Below are positions 19,108 through 28,653 of a DNA stretch of 64,000 bases, piece after piece. Source of the DNA: Puniceibacterium confluentis. GTDB lineage: Bacteria > Pseudomonadota > Alphaproteobacteria > Rhodobacterales > Rhodobacteraceae. Location of the stretch: the NCBI RefSeq assembly GCF_007923445.1, contig NZ_VOJI01000008.1, positions 124,001 through 188,000 of the forward strand, in the 5' to 3' direction. The position numbers were made by a program, and so were the translations under genes. Under the pieces are notes generated by a model, which did not search any database, was not told where the DNA came from, and saw only the letters and a list, made by a program, of their open reading frames with translations. The first letter of the stretch is position 1. The number at the start of each line of letters is the position of its first letter.

Positions 19108-20625
19108 TTATTCGTTGACGATGAGCGACATGATCCGCTCTTGCGTGGCGTGGTCGGCTGGCATCTCGCCAACAAATGCCCCTTCGTTCATCACGTAGAT
19201 GCGGTCGCTCATCCCCAGGAGTTCCGGCATCTCTGACGAGATCATCACCACCCCTTTGCCCTGTGCCGACAGCTCGTTGATGATGGCGTAGATCTCGTAT
19301 TTCGCACCGACGTCGATGCCACGGGTCGGCTCGTCCAGGATCAGGACCTCGGGGGTGGTATACAGCGATTTCGCCAGGACCACCTTTTGCTGGTTTCCCC
19401 CCGACAGATTGCCGACTTTCTGAAACACCGACGGGGTTCGCGTCCGCAGCGCCTTGCGGTACTTCTCTGCCACCTGGGTTTCGGCATTGGCATTCAGAAC
19501 GCCGCCCTTGGAGACACCCTGCAGATTCGCAAGCGTGGTGTTGAACCGGATGGTTTCGTCCAGGATCAGCCCGAGGCTTTTGCGATCCTCGGTGACATAG
19601 GCCAGGCCCGCCTGGATCGCACGATCCACGCGCGAGACGTCGATCTCCTGACCATGCAGCTTTACCCTGCCCTTGATGCCGCGCCCGTAACTCTGACCGA
19701 AAATCGACATCGCCAGTTCGGTGCGCCCCGATCCCATCAGGCCGGCGATCCCCACGACTTCGCCTGCCCGTACATTGAAGGCGATATCCTTGATGATCTG
19801 GCGATCGGAATGTTCGGGATGCCAGACATTCCAGCCCTCCACCTCCAGTAGCATCTTGCCCGCCCGGCGTTCGCGGGCCGGGTACCGGTCGGACATGTCG
19901 CGGCCGACCATGTCGCGCACGATCTGGTTTTCGGACAAACCTGCCTTGGCATCCAGCGTTGAGACCGAGCGGCCATCGCGGATCACCGTCACCGTGTCGG
20001 CGACGTACCGCACTTCGCCCAGCTTGTGCGAGATGATGATCGAAGTGACGCCCTGTGCCTTGATCTCCAGCATCAGGTCCAGAAGCTTGCGGGAATCGCC
20101 TTCCTGCAGCGCTGCCGTCGGCTCATCCAGGATCAGGAGCCTTACATCCTTGGACAATGCTTTCGCTATCTCGACAAGTTGCTGTTTGCCGACGCCGAGA
20201 CTGTCGATCAGCGTGGTGGGGCTTTCCTTCAGTCCCACCTTCTTCAGCAGCGCGCTGGTCCGCTGGTTGGCCTCGTGCCAGTTGATCACCCCGGCTCTGG
20301 CCGTCTCGTTGCCCAGAAAGATGTTCTCGGCAATCGACAGTTCCGGAACCAGCGCCAGTTCCTGATGAATGATGATGATGCCGCGGTCTTCGCTGTTGCG
20401 GATGCCCTGGAACTCGGCCAGGGCGCCCTCGTAATGAATTTCGCCGTCGTAGCTGCCTGCCGGATAGACCCCGGACAGCACTTTCATCAGGGTCGATTTG
20501 CCCGCGCCGTTTTCACCGCAGATGGCGTGGATTTCACCCTCTTTGACCTTCAGGTTCACCTGATCGAGCGCTTTTACGCCGGGGAACTCTTTGGTGATGT
20601 CCCGCATTTCCAGAAGTGTGGTCAT
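19108..20625 (-). CDS. gguA: Sugar ABC transporter ATPase GguA (two ABC domains)
   Basis: Tandem ATP-binding protein of the importer, 505 residues. The first nucleotide-binding domain has Walker [10 protein letters not shown] near residue 40 and Walker [12 protein letters not shown] near 165. The second domain carries the degenerate Walker [10 protein letters not shown] near 290, typical of the sugar CUT2 class, and [15 protein letters not shown] plus [12 protein letters not shown] near 400-430. The ATG at 20625 has GAAGGGG upstream and starts [14 protein letters not shown]; an earlier TTG would add seven residues. Confidence 0.92.
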   Translation of the reverse strand: MTTLLEMRDITKEFPGVKALDQVNLKVKEGEIHAICGENGAGKSTLMKVLSGVYPAGSYDGEIHYEGALAEFQGIRNSEDRGIIIIHQELALVPELSIAENIFLGNETARAGVINWHEANQRTSALLKKVGLKESPTTLIDSLGVGKQQLVEIAKALSKDVRLLILDEPTAALQEGDSRKLLDLMLEIKAQGVTSIIISHKLGEVRYVADTVTVIRDGRSVSTLDAKAGLSENQIVRDMVGRDMSDRYPARERRAGKMLLEVEGWNVWHPEHSDRQIIKDIAFNVRAGEVVGIAGLMGSGRTELAMSIFGQSYGRGIKGRVKLHGQEIDVSRVDRAIQAGLAYVTEDRKSLGLILDETIRFNTTLANLQGVSKGGVLNANAETQVAEKYRKALRTRTPSVFQKVGNLSGGNQQKVVLAKSLYTTPEVLILDEPTRGIDVGAKYEIYAIINELSAQGKGVVMISSEMPELLGMSDRIYVMNEGAFVGEMPADHATQERIMSLIVNE

Positions 20626-20752
20626 GATTGCCCCTTCAGGAGCCAAGGCCCCAGGTCGATGCCTTTGTCCGCGCCGGACAGGGCGCCAAAGGGAGTGGCG
20701 CCGACCGGACCGAAGCGGGCCAGGTCGGCGCGGATCTCAGTTCACGTGCGGG

Positions 20753-21805
20753 TTACTGGAACTGGTCCTTGGTGTAGTAGCCCGAACCGATCAGCACTTC
20801 TTCCCAGTTGCTGGCATCGACCGAGACCGGCTCCAGCAGGAACGAGGGAACAACCTTGACGCCATTGTCATAGGTGCTGGTGTCGTTGATTTCGGGTTCG
20901 GAGCCGCCAAGAACCGCGTCGACCATCCCGACGGTCACCTTGGCAAGCTCGCGGGTGTCCTTGAAGATCGTCGAATACTGCTCGCCTGCCAGGATGGATT
21001 TCACCGACGGCACCTCGGCGTCCTGACCGGACACGATCGGCATTTTCAGATCGCCGGAACCATATCCCACACCCTTGAGCGAGGACAGGATGCCAATGGA
21101 CAGGCCGTCATAGGGCGACAGCACGCCGTGGACCTCTTGATTCGTGTAATTGGCCGACAAAATGTTGTCCATCCGCGCCTGCGCGACAGAGCCGTCCCAG
21201 CGCAGGGTGCCGACTGTCTCCATGCCCATCTGGCCGGACGGGACAACAACGGTGCCGTCGTCAATCAGGGGCTGAAGGATCGACATGGCGCCGTCGTAAA
21301 AGAAATAGGCATTGTTGTCATCCGGCGAGCCGCCGAACAGCTCGACATTATACGGCCCGTCGCCGAACCGCGACTTCAGCCCTTCGACCAGTGACGATGC
21401 CTGCAGGACGCCGACCTTGAAATTGTCGAAAGTGGCATAATAATCAAGATCACCGGAATCGCGGATCAGGCGATCGTAGGCAATGACCTTCACGCCGGCG
21501 GCAGCAGCATTTTCCAGGGCATTTGACAGTGTCGTACCGTCAATCGCCGCGATCACCAACACGTCCACACCTTTGGTGATCATGTTTTCAATCTGCGCGA
21601 GCTGGTTGGGAATGTCGTCCTCTGCGTACTGAAGATCGGCGGTATAGCCGGCCGCTTCGAGCGTTTTGACCATGTTGTCGCCATCCGCAATCCAGCGGGC
21701 CGAAGATTTGGTCGGCATCGCAATGCCCACGAATCCTTCTGCATATGCGGCAGACGACAGGGCAATGACCGCAGTTGCAGCGGCCAGAATGGTTTTAATC
21801 TTCAT
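20753..21805 (-). CDS. chvE: Periplasmic sugar-binding protein ChvE
   Basis: Substrate-binding protein of the sugar importer, 350 residues. A signal peptide is cleaved after about residue 22 ([11 protein letters not shown]). The mature part is the two-lobed Peripla_BP_4 fold, with [38 protein letters not shown] and [21 protein letters not shown] typical of ChvE. In Agrobacterium ChvE also signals sugars to VirA; nothing here suggests that role. GGGAGGAAAT precedes the ATG. First gene of the arabinose/galactose operon; gbpR is divergent. About 125 bp separate it from gguA. Confidence 0.92.
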   Translation of the reverse strand: MKIKTILAAATAVIALSSAAYAEGFVGIAMPTKSSARWIADGDNMVKTLEAAGYTADLQYAEDDIPNQLAQIENMITKGVDVLVIAAIDGTTLSNALENAAAAGVKVIAYDRLIRDSGDLDYYATFDNFKVGVLQASSLVEGLKSRFGDGPYNVELFGGSPDDNNAYFFYDGAMSILQPLIDDGTVVVPSGQMGMETVGTLRWDGSVAQARMDNILSANYTNQEVHGVLSPYDGLSIGILSSLKGVGYGSGDLKMPIVSGQDAEVPSVKSILAGEQYSTIFKDTRELAKVTVGMVDAVLGGSEPEINDTSTYDNGVKVVPSFLLEPVSVDASNWEEVLIGSGYYTKDQFQ

Positions 21806-21924
21806 ATTTCCTCCCGATCAAACGCTCCACACGGCCTCCCCGGCCGTCTCCCACGTTCAGTGACAGGGCTAATCCCTGCGTGACGCAACTGTAGGCAGGG
21901 TTAACATGCCTGTAAAATTCTATT

Positions 21925-21941
21925 ATATGCCATCTGCATAT
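21925..21941. promoter_or_regulatory. Candidate GbpR operator (ATATGC-N5-GCATAT)
   Basis: A perfect inverted repeat ATATGC-CATCT-GCATAT lies in the 161 bp between the divergent chvE and gbpR starts, 26 bp before gbpR. It contains the T-N11-A pattern expected for a LysR-type regulator. The surroundings are AT-richer than the coding DNA. Assignment to GbpR is by position only. Confidence 0.6.
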
Positions 21942-21966
21942 CAATAATGTCATGTGATCTGCGCAA

Positions 21967-22893
21967 ATGGCCTACCTCAGACAGACAAAACCAAGCCATC
22001 TCGGTCTGATCCTCAAGATCGCAGAGGTGGGGCAATTGCAAAAAGCGGCATCTTCCATGGCGATGTCGCAACCCGCAGCCTCGCGCATTCTCGCGGATAT
22101 CGAGAAAAGCGTCGGCGCGCCGCTGTTCAAGCGCGGGCCGAAGGGCATGGAGGAAACCCTGCTGGGCGCCGCGGTTGTACGCCATGCCCGGGTGATCCTG
22201 TCGGAACTGGATGGGTTGGACAAGGACGTTCAGCGTCTGAAAAACGGCCTGGCCGGCGAGGTACGCATCGGCTCTGTCACCGGCCCGGCGGTCGCGATCC
22301 TGATGCCCGCACTCGAGGCGGTAAGGGCACATTCACCCCACATCGACGTCACCATCGAGGTCGGCCCCTCGACCGATCTCGTCCGGGGTCTGGACGAAGG
22401 AAGGTTCGACTTCATCTTTGCCCGCATGCCTGCGACACAGGACAGCCGTGATTTTCTCATACACCCGGCGCAGGAGGAAATCGTTCGTCTGATCATTCGC
22501 GACAGCCACCCGCTGGTCGGTCGCACCCAGGTCCAGCTTCAGGAACTGCACGCGTTTGACTGGGTGATCCAGGAACGGGGTTCGCCGATCCGCCTTGCCG
22601 TTGAAGAGGCGTTTCACAGTGCGGGCGAACCCACACCCACCAGGGTCATAAACAGCTCGTCCCTGTTGATCGTCGTGGCATTGCTGGAACGCTCCGACGT
22701 GATTGCCCCACTGGCCAACGAAGTCGCAGATCTGCTGAGCGGCCCCCACCTCGGCGCGCATCTGACAACGATCGACCTTGCGCAAAAGATAACCGTGTCG
22801 CCGTACTTTATCATCCGCAACAGGTTCAAGGAACTGCCACAGGTCGCCAAGGACTTTTTCGACGAAGTGGTGTCGCGGGTACGGGCCCCCTGA
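21967..22893 (+). CDS. gbpR: LysR-family regulator GbpR
   Basis: Transcription factor of 308 residues. The winged helix-turn-helix spans about 10-70 (IAEVGQLQKAASSMAMSQPAASR) and the LysR_substrate domain about 95-300. It is divergent from chvE, the same arrangement as Agrobacterium gbpR-chvE, where GbpR activates chvE in response to arabinose, galactose and fucose and represses it without sugar. It probably controls the whole chvE-to-DapA operon and itself. Sequence plus gene order make the assignment strong. Confidence 0.88.
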   Translation: MAYLRQTKPSHLGLILKIAEVGQLQKAASSMAMSQPAASRILADIEKSVGAPLFKRGPKGMEETLLGAAVVRHARVILSELDGLDKDVQRLKNGLAGEVRIGSVTGPAVAILMPALEAVRAHSPHIDVTIEVGPSTDLVRGLDEGRFDFIFARMPATQDSRDFLIHPAQEEIVRLIIRDSHPLVGRTQVQLQELHAFDWVIQERGSPIRLAVEEAFHSAGEPTPTRVINSSSLLIVVALLERSDVIAPLANEVADLLSGPHLGAHLTTIDLAQKITVSPYFIIRNRFKELPQVAKDFFDEVVSRVRAP

Positions 22894-23034
22894 GCAGCGG
22901 GCCTGAGCCAGCCCTGCAAAGCCTGACAGTACAGATCGTCGCGCCTGCGCCCACCTTCTGCATCAGGGCGCCGACGTGCCCCGGAAACGCGGCGCCGGTG
23001 GCCGACAGGTCCGGGGCAGAGTCTCGCTCTGGCG

Positions 23035-23822
23035 TCAGTAGACAGCGATCCCCGGAAAGAAGATCAGCAGCGCCACGGCCAGCATCTGCAAGCCGATGAA
23101 CGGCAGCAGCGCGGCAAAGATTTCGCCGAGAGAGATATCAGGTGGGGCGACCGACTTCAGGTAAAAGGCTGCGGGGCCAAAGGGCGGCGACAGGAAGGAT
23201 ACCTGCATGTTCATGCAGAACAGGACGCCGAACCAGATGGGATCCAGCCCCAGCGACTTGATGATCGGCACGAAGATCGGCATCGTCAAAAGCGCAATTC
23301 CGACCCAGTCGAGAAAGGCCCCCAACACAAAGAGGATTACCATCATCACCAGAACGATCACGGTAGGATTGTCAGAGAGTCCGGTCATCATGTCCGAGAT
23401 GAAGCGGATTCCGCCCATCAGGTTGTAGACCCCGACCAGCGCTGTTGCGCCAATGCCGATCCAGACGATCATGCCCACCGTGGCCAGCGTCTGCACCGCC
23501 ACACCGCGGCGCAGTTTGCGCCCCACCAGTGTCATCGCGTCAAACAGGTCGCGGGCGATGCCCGAACGGTCCAGCATCGCAGCCATCAGCACAAACATCG
23601 GCACAGAGATGAACACGAAACTTTCGACAAAGGTGTAGATGCGACTGGTGATCAGCGGCACCGAAATATGGCGCCAAAGCCAAGCAGGGCAAAGACCAGG
23701 GCCATCAGAAGGGTGACAAAGGCCAGCGGCATCCCGGTCAGCAGCAGCACGACCATCAGGCCAAACATCAACAGCGTGCTCGTGCCGATGCCGAGCGCGG
23801 CCAGATCCAGTATTGCGGTCAT
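23035..23822 (-). pseudogene. TRAP transporter large permease DctM, internally deleted and frameshifted
   Basis: Two lesions are visible. From the ATG at 23822 the frame encodes an N-terminal helix (MTAILDLAALGIGTSTLLMF) and then runs into a stop after AIFRCR. The continuation VPLITSRIYTFVESFVF lies in another frame, so there is a frameshift near 23660. Further on, GVAVQTL is joined directly to ATVGMIVWIGIGATALVG near 23480-23495. In intact family members these segments are about 200 residues apart, both following a VQTL/QTL-like stretch. The C-terminus (LSPPFGPAAFYLKSVAPPDISL) is normal. Intact DctM proteins are about 430 residues; only about 260 codons remain. Not functional in this form. 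Confidence 0.85.
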
Positions 23823-23823
23823 G

Positions 23824-24426
23824 TCAGGAAGGCTCCCCGCCCAGGCGCTTGGCGTGATTGAAGGTCAGGATGAGGAATTGCAGCGTCAGCAGGATCAGCA
23901 TTCCGAACAGGAACAGCTTGACCAGGGCCGGTATCGGCGGGTTTCAGGCGCTGCCCGAGGTTTCCAGCCGGAACTGGCCGGACGGAAGATAAAGTGACTT
24001 GGTCACCATGATCCATGCTGCATAGGCAAAAAAGCCTGCGGCCAGCGCCGAGATCGCCGAGATGACGATGTCGAACATGCGCCGCGACCGCGGACCCAGC
24101 TGGTCGTAGATCAGAACCACCCGGATATGGCTGTCGCGCGCAGCACAAAGCAATCCGCCATACAGAAAGGCGATACCACACAGAAAGGTGGTCGTCTCAT
24201 GCGCCCAGATCGTGGGCCGGTTCAACGCGTACCGCAGGAACACTTCTGTCAGAAGAATACCTGCCGCCAGCACGATGCCCGCCGCGAACAGATAACCGCC
24301 GGCATTGATGACGCGGCCCAGCCTGCCCGCTTCGCGGATCGCCCCGGGCTCTGGTTTGTGGATCAGGTCCGAGAGCGGTTCACTGGTCGATGCCAGGTCG
24401 ATCTCGATCAGGTCTCGTTCGGACAT
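23824..24426 (-). pseudogene. TRAP transporter small permease DctQ with in-frame nonsense codon
   Basis: Four-helix membrane subunit of a TRAP importer. The frame from ATG 24426 reads normally to LPSGQFRLETSGSA, meets TGA at 23946-23944, and continues in the same frame with NPPIPALVKLFLFGMLILL and LGGEPS to a natural stop at 23824. The family usually has Trp at the interrupted position (SGSAWNPP), so this looks like a single TGG-to-TGA change that removes the last helix. The restored protein would be about 200 residues. The dctM remnant starts 1 nt after the restored stop. Confidence 0.82.
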
Positions 24427-24497
24427 GCTGGCCCTCTCTGGCGCAGGCAAAGGCACCGGGCAGGGACACGACCGTCCCTACCCGGTGCCCAGGCTGA

Positions 24498-24761
24498 TCA
24501 GTCGATCAGGCCGTGTTGGGTCAGATATGCGTTCAGCGCCTCGAACACCTTCTGGGCATTGGGCGATTGCGCCGCGACCTTTTCCCATTCGCCACGGGCA
24601 AAACCGCGGAACTTGGCGCGCTCTTCGGGTGACCAGTTGTGGATCGTCACCTTGCCTGCCGGGTCCGAAGACTGGAACCGAAAGCTGTACTGCTGCGCCT
24701 GCGCCCCCAGCGCCGTCAGTCCGAGGGCCAGAGCGGTGGCCGCAAGTTTGAGATTTGTCAT
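24498..24761 (-). pseudogene. TRAP solute-binding protein DctP, internally deleted remnant
   Basis: Only 87 codons, against roughly 330-380 in intact relatives. A proper signal peptide (cleavage near A22, GAQA|QQYSF) and the first mature residues FRFQSSDPAG are followed directly by a C-terminal segment, KVTIHNWSPEERAKFRGFAR to the natural end YLTQHGLID. The ligand-binding middle is missing, with a junction near 24650-24662. A strong GGGAGGA ribosome binding site remains. First gene of a dctP-dctQ-dctM unit in which all three genes are damaged. Confidence 0.8.
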
Positions 24762-24825
24762 GATAGTCCTCCCTTTGGTGGTCATGGGTGACGGGCGCGG
24801 CGTGCCCCCGTCCCAGGAAAAATGG

Positions 24826-25860
24826 TCAGAATTGAAGCTGCACTTTCATCGCCCGGGTCTTGTCCGAGGCCATCTCGAAGGCGCGCACCGCGTCCTGTGC
24901 CGGGAAAATGCCGGTCAGAAGCGGGCGCAGGTCGACGCGGCCGCGGCTGATCAGATCGGCGGCGGTGGCGAATTCCCGGTCAAAGCGGAACGATCCCGAG
25001 ATCCGGATCTCCTTGGTCACCACCAGGCCGAGCGGCAACGGAATGTCCGGACCCAGACCGACGGTGATCACCTGACCGCCGGGCCGGACAAGTTCACAGG
25101 CAGTGCGCAGGGCCGGGGCCGGGCCGGAGCATTCGAACACCACGTCGATGCGCCCCTTGCCGTCGCGATAGCGGTCCAGTGCCGCGGCGTCGCGGGTCAG
25201 ATCAATCGTTTCGCCCGCGCCGACGCGGGAAGCGATGCGCAGTGGTTCGCCCGCGATGTCGGTGGCGATGATCTCGGAAGCGCCCGCATGGGCTGCGGCA
25301 ACAATGGTCAGACATCCGATCGGGCCGCAGCCCGCAACAAGCACGCGCTGTCCCAGCAATGAACCGGCCTTGGCCACCGCATTCAGGCACACCGCAAAGG
25401 GTTCGGACATCGCCGCCAACGCCAGGTCGGTGTCCGGGTGCAGTCTGACCGCCTGCGGGGCAGGCACGATCACTTCTGCCCGGAACAGGCCCTGTTCATG
25501 CGGGAACCGCATGGCGGAACCGTTGAACCGCATGTCACTGCACTGGCTGCTCTGGTCGCGGCGGCAAAACGGGCAATGCCCGCAGGGCCGCGACGGGTTC
25601 ACCGCCACCCGGTCTCCGGGGCTCAGCCCGACAACGTCCCGGCCGATCGCGGAAACCACACCAGAGACCTCGTGCCCCAGGGCCATCGGCTGCCGGAGCC
25701 GGACCACGCCAAAGCCACCGTGATGATAATAGTGCAGGTCCGACCCGCAAATGCCGCCATTGGCAACCGTTACCCGCACCTCGTCGGTGCCCGGCTGTCC
25801 GGCATCGGGAATATCTTCGATGCGCAGATCCCTGGGCGCGTGCAGGATGACTGCCCGCAT
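24826..25860 (-). CDS. Zinc-dependent L-idonate 5-dehydrogenase-like alcohol dehydrogenase
   Basis: Medium-chain dehydrogenase, 344 residues. The catalytic-zinc motif GGICGSDLHYYHHGGFG begins near residue 35, GHEVSG near 62, and the structural-zinc cysteines are in RPCGHCPFCRRDQSSQC near 91-107. The NAD-binding motif VAGCGPIGC is near 172. It resembles L-idonate 5-dehydrogenases (oxidation to 5-ketogluconate), but other polyols are possible. The coding frame is intact. The ATG has no ribosome binding site and lies 2 bp from a start codon on the other strand, so its own promoter appears to be lost. It lies upstream of the decayed dctPQM on the same strand. Confidence 0.78.
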   Translation of the reverse strand: MRAVILHAPRDLRIEDIPDAGQPGTDEVRVTVANGGICGSDLHYYHHGGFGVVRLRQPMALGHEVSGVVSAIGRDVVGLSPGDRVAVNPSRPCGHCPFCRRDQSSQCSDMRFNGSAMRFPHEQGLFRAEVIVPAPQAVRLHPDTDLALAAMSEPFAVCLNAVAKAGSLLGQRVLVAGCGPIGCLTIVAAAHAGASEIIATDIAGEPLRIASRVGAGETIDLTRDAAALDRYRDGKGRIDVVFECSGPAPALRTACELVRPGGQVITVGLGPDIPLPLGLVVTKEIRISGSFRFDREFATAADLISRGRVDLRPLLTGIFPAQDAVRAFEMASDKTRAMKVQLQF

Positions 25861-25862
25861 AC

Positions 25863-26840
25863 ATGACCAAAATCGCAACCTTCGCCGGGGCGCTTGCCGC
25901 CGGGATCTGCCTGGGCAGCATGGCCATCGCGCAGGAATTCACCGCGCGCCTGTCGCTTGACGTGCAGGAGGGCAATCCGAAGTACGTCGCCGCCGAGAAC
26001 TTTGCCAAGGCGGTGCTGGAGGCCACCGACGGCGCCGTCGAATTCAAGCTGTTCGCCAACGGCCTGCTGGGCGGCGAGGTGGAATCCGCCGAAGGCATGC
26101 GCCTCGGCTCGATCCAGGGCGGCATCATCACCAGCTCGGTCTATGCCACCTGGGTGCCCGGGATCCAGGTGCTCGATCTGCCGTTCCTGTTCCGCGACGA
26201 TGCCCATGCGACCGCCGCCAATGCCGTGCTCACCGACCGTCTGGCCGACAAGTTCGACGCCCAGGGCTTTCATCTGCTGGGCTTTTCGATCAACGGCGCC
26301 CGTCAGCCGATGAGCACCTTCCCGATCGAAACCCCCGAGGATGTCGCCGTCAGGAAGATGCGCGTCATCCAGAGCCCGATCCACATCGCCCTCTGGGAAG
26401 CGGTCGGCGCCAACCCGGTCCCGATCCCCGCGACGGAGGTCTATAACGCGATGCAGACCGGCGTCGTCGACTATTTCGACAACACCGCCACCAACTACCT
26501 GACCTTCAAGTTCTTTGAGGTCGCGCCGCATTTCACCAACCTGCGCCACGTCTATGCCATGGGCACCTGGGTCGTCGCCAAAAGCTGGTGGGACACCCTG
26601 CCGTCCGAATATCAGGAGGCGATCACCACAGCGGCGAAGGCTGCCGAAGCCGATGTCGCCCCGATGCTCGCCGAAGTCGACGCCGCCTCGCTGGCGGAAA
26701 CCGTCAAACTGGGCGCAACCCTCCACGAGGTCGAAGACAAGCAGGCCTGGATCGACAGGATGGAGCCGGTCTGGGCGCAGTTCGCCCCCAGCATTCCCGA
26801 TGCCGAAGGCACCATCGCCGCGCTCAGGGCGATCCAGTAA
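25863..26840 (+). CDS. TRAP transporter solute-binding protein DctP
   Basis: Periplasmic binding protein of a TRAP importer, 325 residues, complete. A signal peptide is cleaved near residue 23 (MAIA|QEFTA). The family's conserved arginine lies in VAVRKMRVIQSP near 160, followed by the typical EVYNAMQTGVVDYFDN. The ligand is probably a carboxylate or sugar acid. No ribosome binding site precedes the ATG, because the divergent idonate dehydrogenase gene starts 2 bp upstream. The gene may therefore be silent or read from a start inside the neighbour. It is followed 59 bp later by a damaged fused DctQM gene. Confidence 0.85.
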   Translation: MTKIATFAGALAAGICLGSMAIAQEFTARLSLDVQEGNPKYVAAENFAKAVLEATDGAVEFKLFANGLLGGEVESAEGMRLGSIQGGIITSSVYATWVPGIQVLDLPFLFRDDAHATAANAVLTDRLADKFDAQGFHLLGFSINGARQPMSTFPIETPEDVAVRKMRVIQSPIHIALWEAVGANPVPIPATEVYNAMQTGVVDYFDNTATNYLTFKFFEVAPHFTNLRHVYAMGTWVVAKSWWDTLPSEYQEAITTAAKAAEADVAPMLAEVDAASLAETVKLGATLHEVEDKQAWIDRMEPVWAQFAPSIPDAEGTIAALRAIQ

Positions 26841-26899
26841 AATCCGGGGGCGCGCGCGGTGGTGCGCACCCCGTCAGCACACACCGGGGAGGGGGCGCG

Positions 26900-28507
26900 A
26901 TGCAGGACGACACAGAGGCAACGGCAGTCGGGTCCGGCCCGGACCGCAGCGACATCGCCGACAGCATTGCAGACGCGCTCGCCCGCAGCGCCGGCGCGCT
27001 CAACGTCGCCATCCTGACCGCAATGACCGTTGTCGTCTTTGCCAGCGTCATCGCCCGCTACGCCTTCAACGCCGGCCTGCCCTGGAGCGAGGAATTCGCC
27101 ATCTGGGGCTTCACCTGGCTGATCTTCATCGGTGTCGCCCTCGGGGTTCGGGGCAACCGCCATGTCGCCGTCGACATCCTGCTGGACCTGCTGGGCCCGC
27201 GCCTGCGGCCCACGGCCGAACTGCTGCGCGACACGCTGGTCGCCATGGCCCTGTTTGCGCTGACCTTTTCCGGGTACAAGCTGGCGGCGATGGTGGGCGG
27301 CGTCAGCACCGGACTGCACTGGCCCAACGCCCTGCGCTACGCTGTCATTCCCGGGGCGGGCGCGCTAGCGCTGGTCTTTTTTCTGACCAACGACACCGGC
27401 CACGGCCTGAAGCGTCGCGCGGCCACGATGCTGGCGGGGGCGCTGCTGTACACGGCGCTCCAGCACCCTGCCCTGTCGCCCCTCGGCCAGATTTCACCCG
27501 GCCTTGTGATGGTCGCGGCGTTCTTCATCGCACTGGCCCTAGGCGTGCCGGTTGCCTTTGCCATGCTGCTGGGCGTGACGCTCACCACCTGGACCGGCGG
27601 CCTGCTGCCCGCCCCGGCCATCATGCAGAACATGGCCGCAGGCTCCAGCAAGTTCATCCTGCTGGCGATTCCCTTCTTTCTCACCACCGGCTACCTGCTC
27701 AACATCGGCGGGCTGTCGACACGGCTGATCGACTTTGCCGTGGCGCTCTGCGGCCACATGCGCGGCGGGTTGGCACAGGTCAATGTCATCAACAGCGTGC
27801 TTGTCGGCGGCATCTCGGGCTCTTCCGGGGCCGATGCCGCCAGCACCACCAAAGTGCTTGTGCCGCAGATGGTCAAACGCGGCTATCCGGCGGATTTTTC
27901 CTGCGCGATCACCGCCGTGTCTTCGACCCTGCCCAACGTGCTGCCCCCGGCGATCGCGATGCTGGTCTATGCCTCGGTCTCGAACGTCTCGGTCGCCAAG
28001 CTGTTTGTCGGCGGCATCCTGACCGGCCTGCTGATCGCCGCCGCGCTGATGACCGCCAATGCCCTGATCGCCCGCCGCCGGGGCTATGAATCCGCGACCA
28101 CCCGCGCGCCACTGTCCGTGGTCTGGCGCAGCTTTCTGCGCGCCCTGCCCGCGCTTGCCATCGCCATCGTGGTGCTGGGCTGCATCCGCTTCGGAATCAC
28201 CACCGCCACCGAAGCCGGGGTCATCGCGCTTGTCTGGGCGCTGATCCTCGGCAAGTTCGTCTTTCGCGAATGTTCGTGGCGGCAGTTGTACGCCTCGCTC
28301 GAAGAATGCAGCATCGACAGTGCCCTCATCGGCTTTCTCATCGCCGCCCAGATCAGCCGCACCGCGCCCCAGTCCGTTTTCCGCGAAGTCGTGCCGTTAG
28401 TTCTGGTGGTGCGTCATCCTGGCGCTGGTCTGCGCCTTTCCGGTGCTGTCGCTCGGTCTGTGGTCGCTGATCGGCTGACCATTGGCCGCCAATGCGCAGG
28501 GTGTTGA
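26900..28507 (+). pseudogene. Fused TRAP permease DctQM with C-terminal deletion and frameshift
   Basis: Fusion of the small (about residues 20-165) and large (about 200-485) TRAP permease subunits. GGAGGGGG precedes the ATG. Reading is normal through IDSALIGFLIAA, then jumps to QISRTAPQSVFREVVPL near 28345, skipping more than 100 residues that follow in intact relatives. The frame then slips within a run of GTG codons near 28400. The natural ending (CVILALVCAFPVLSLGLW and a stop at 28478) is found in the next frame, while the open frame runs on to 28507. Several core helices are missing, so transport is unlikely. Confidence 0.75.
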
Positions 28508-28653
28508 TCCGTGGGCGTTGAAAGCCGACAATTTCGGTTGTGTGCGACAGCAAGGCGCCGAGCCATGCCGACAGCCGAGCCGATCACGTGCAAGGATTGA
28601 CCCGGCGGGCCGACAACTCGCCGCCATCAGCCGCGGTGCGCAATGCGTGTCGA

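Noticed and set aside
23944-23946. TGA in dctQ as a selenocysteine or recoding site
   Set aside because: The family has Trp there, no recoding element is visible, and the neighbouring subunits are also broken. A nonsense mutation is the simpler reading.
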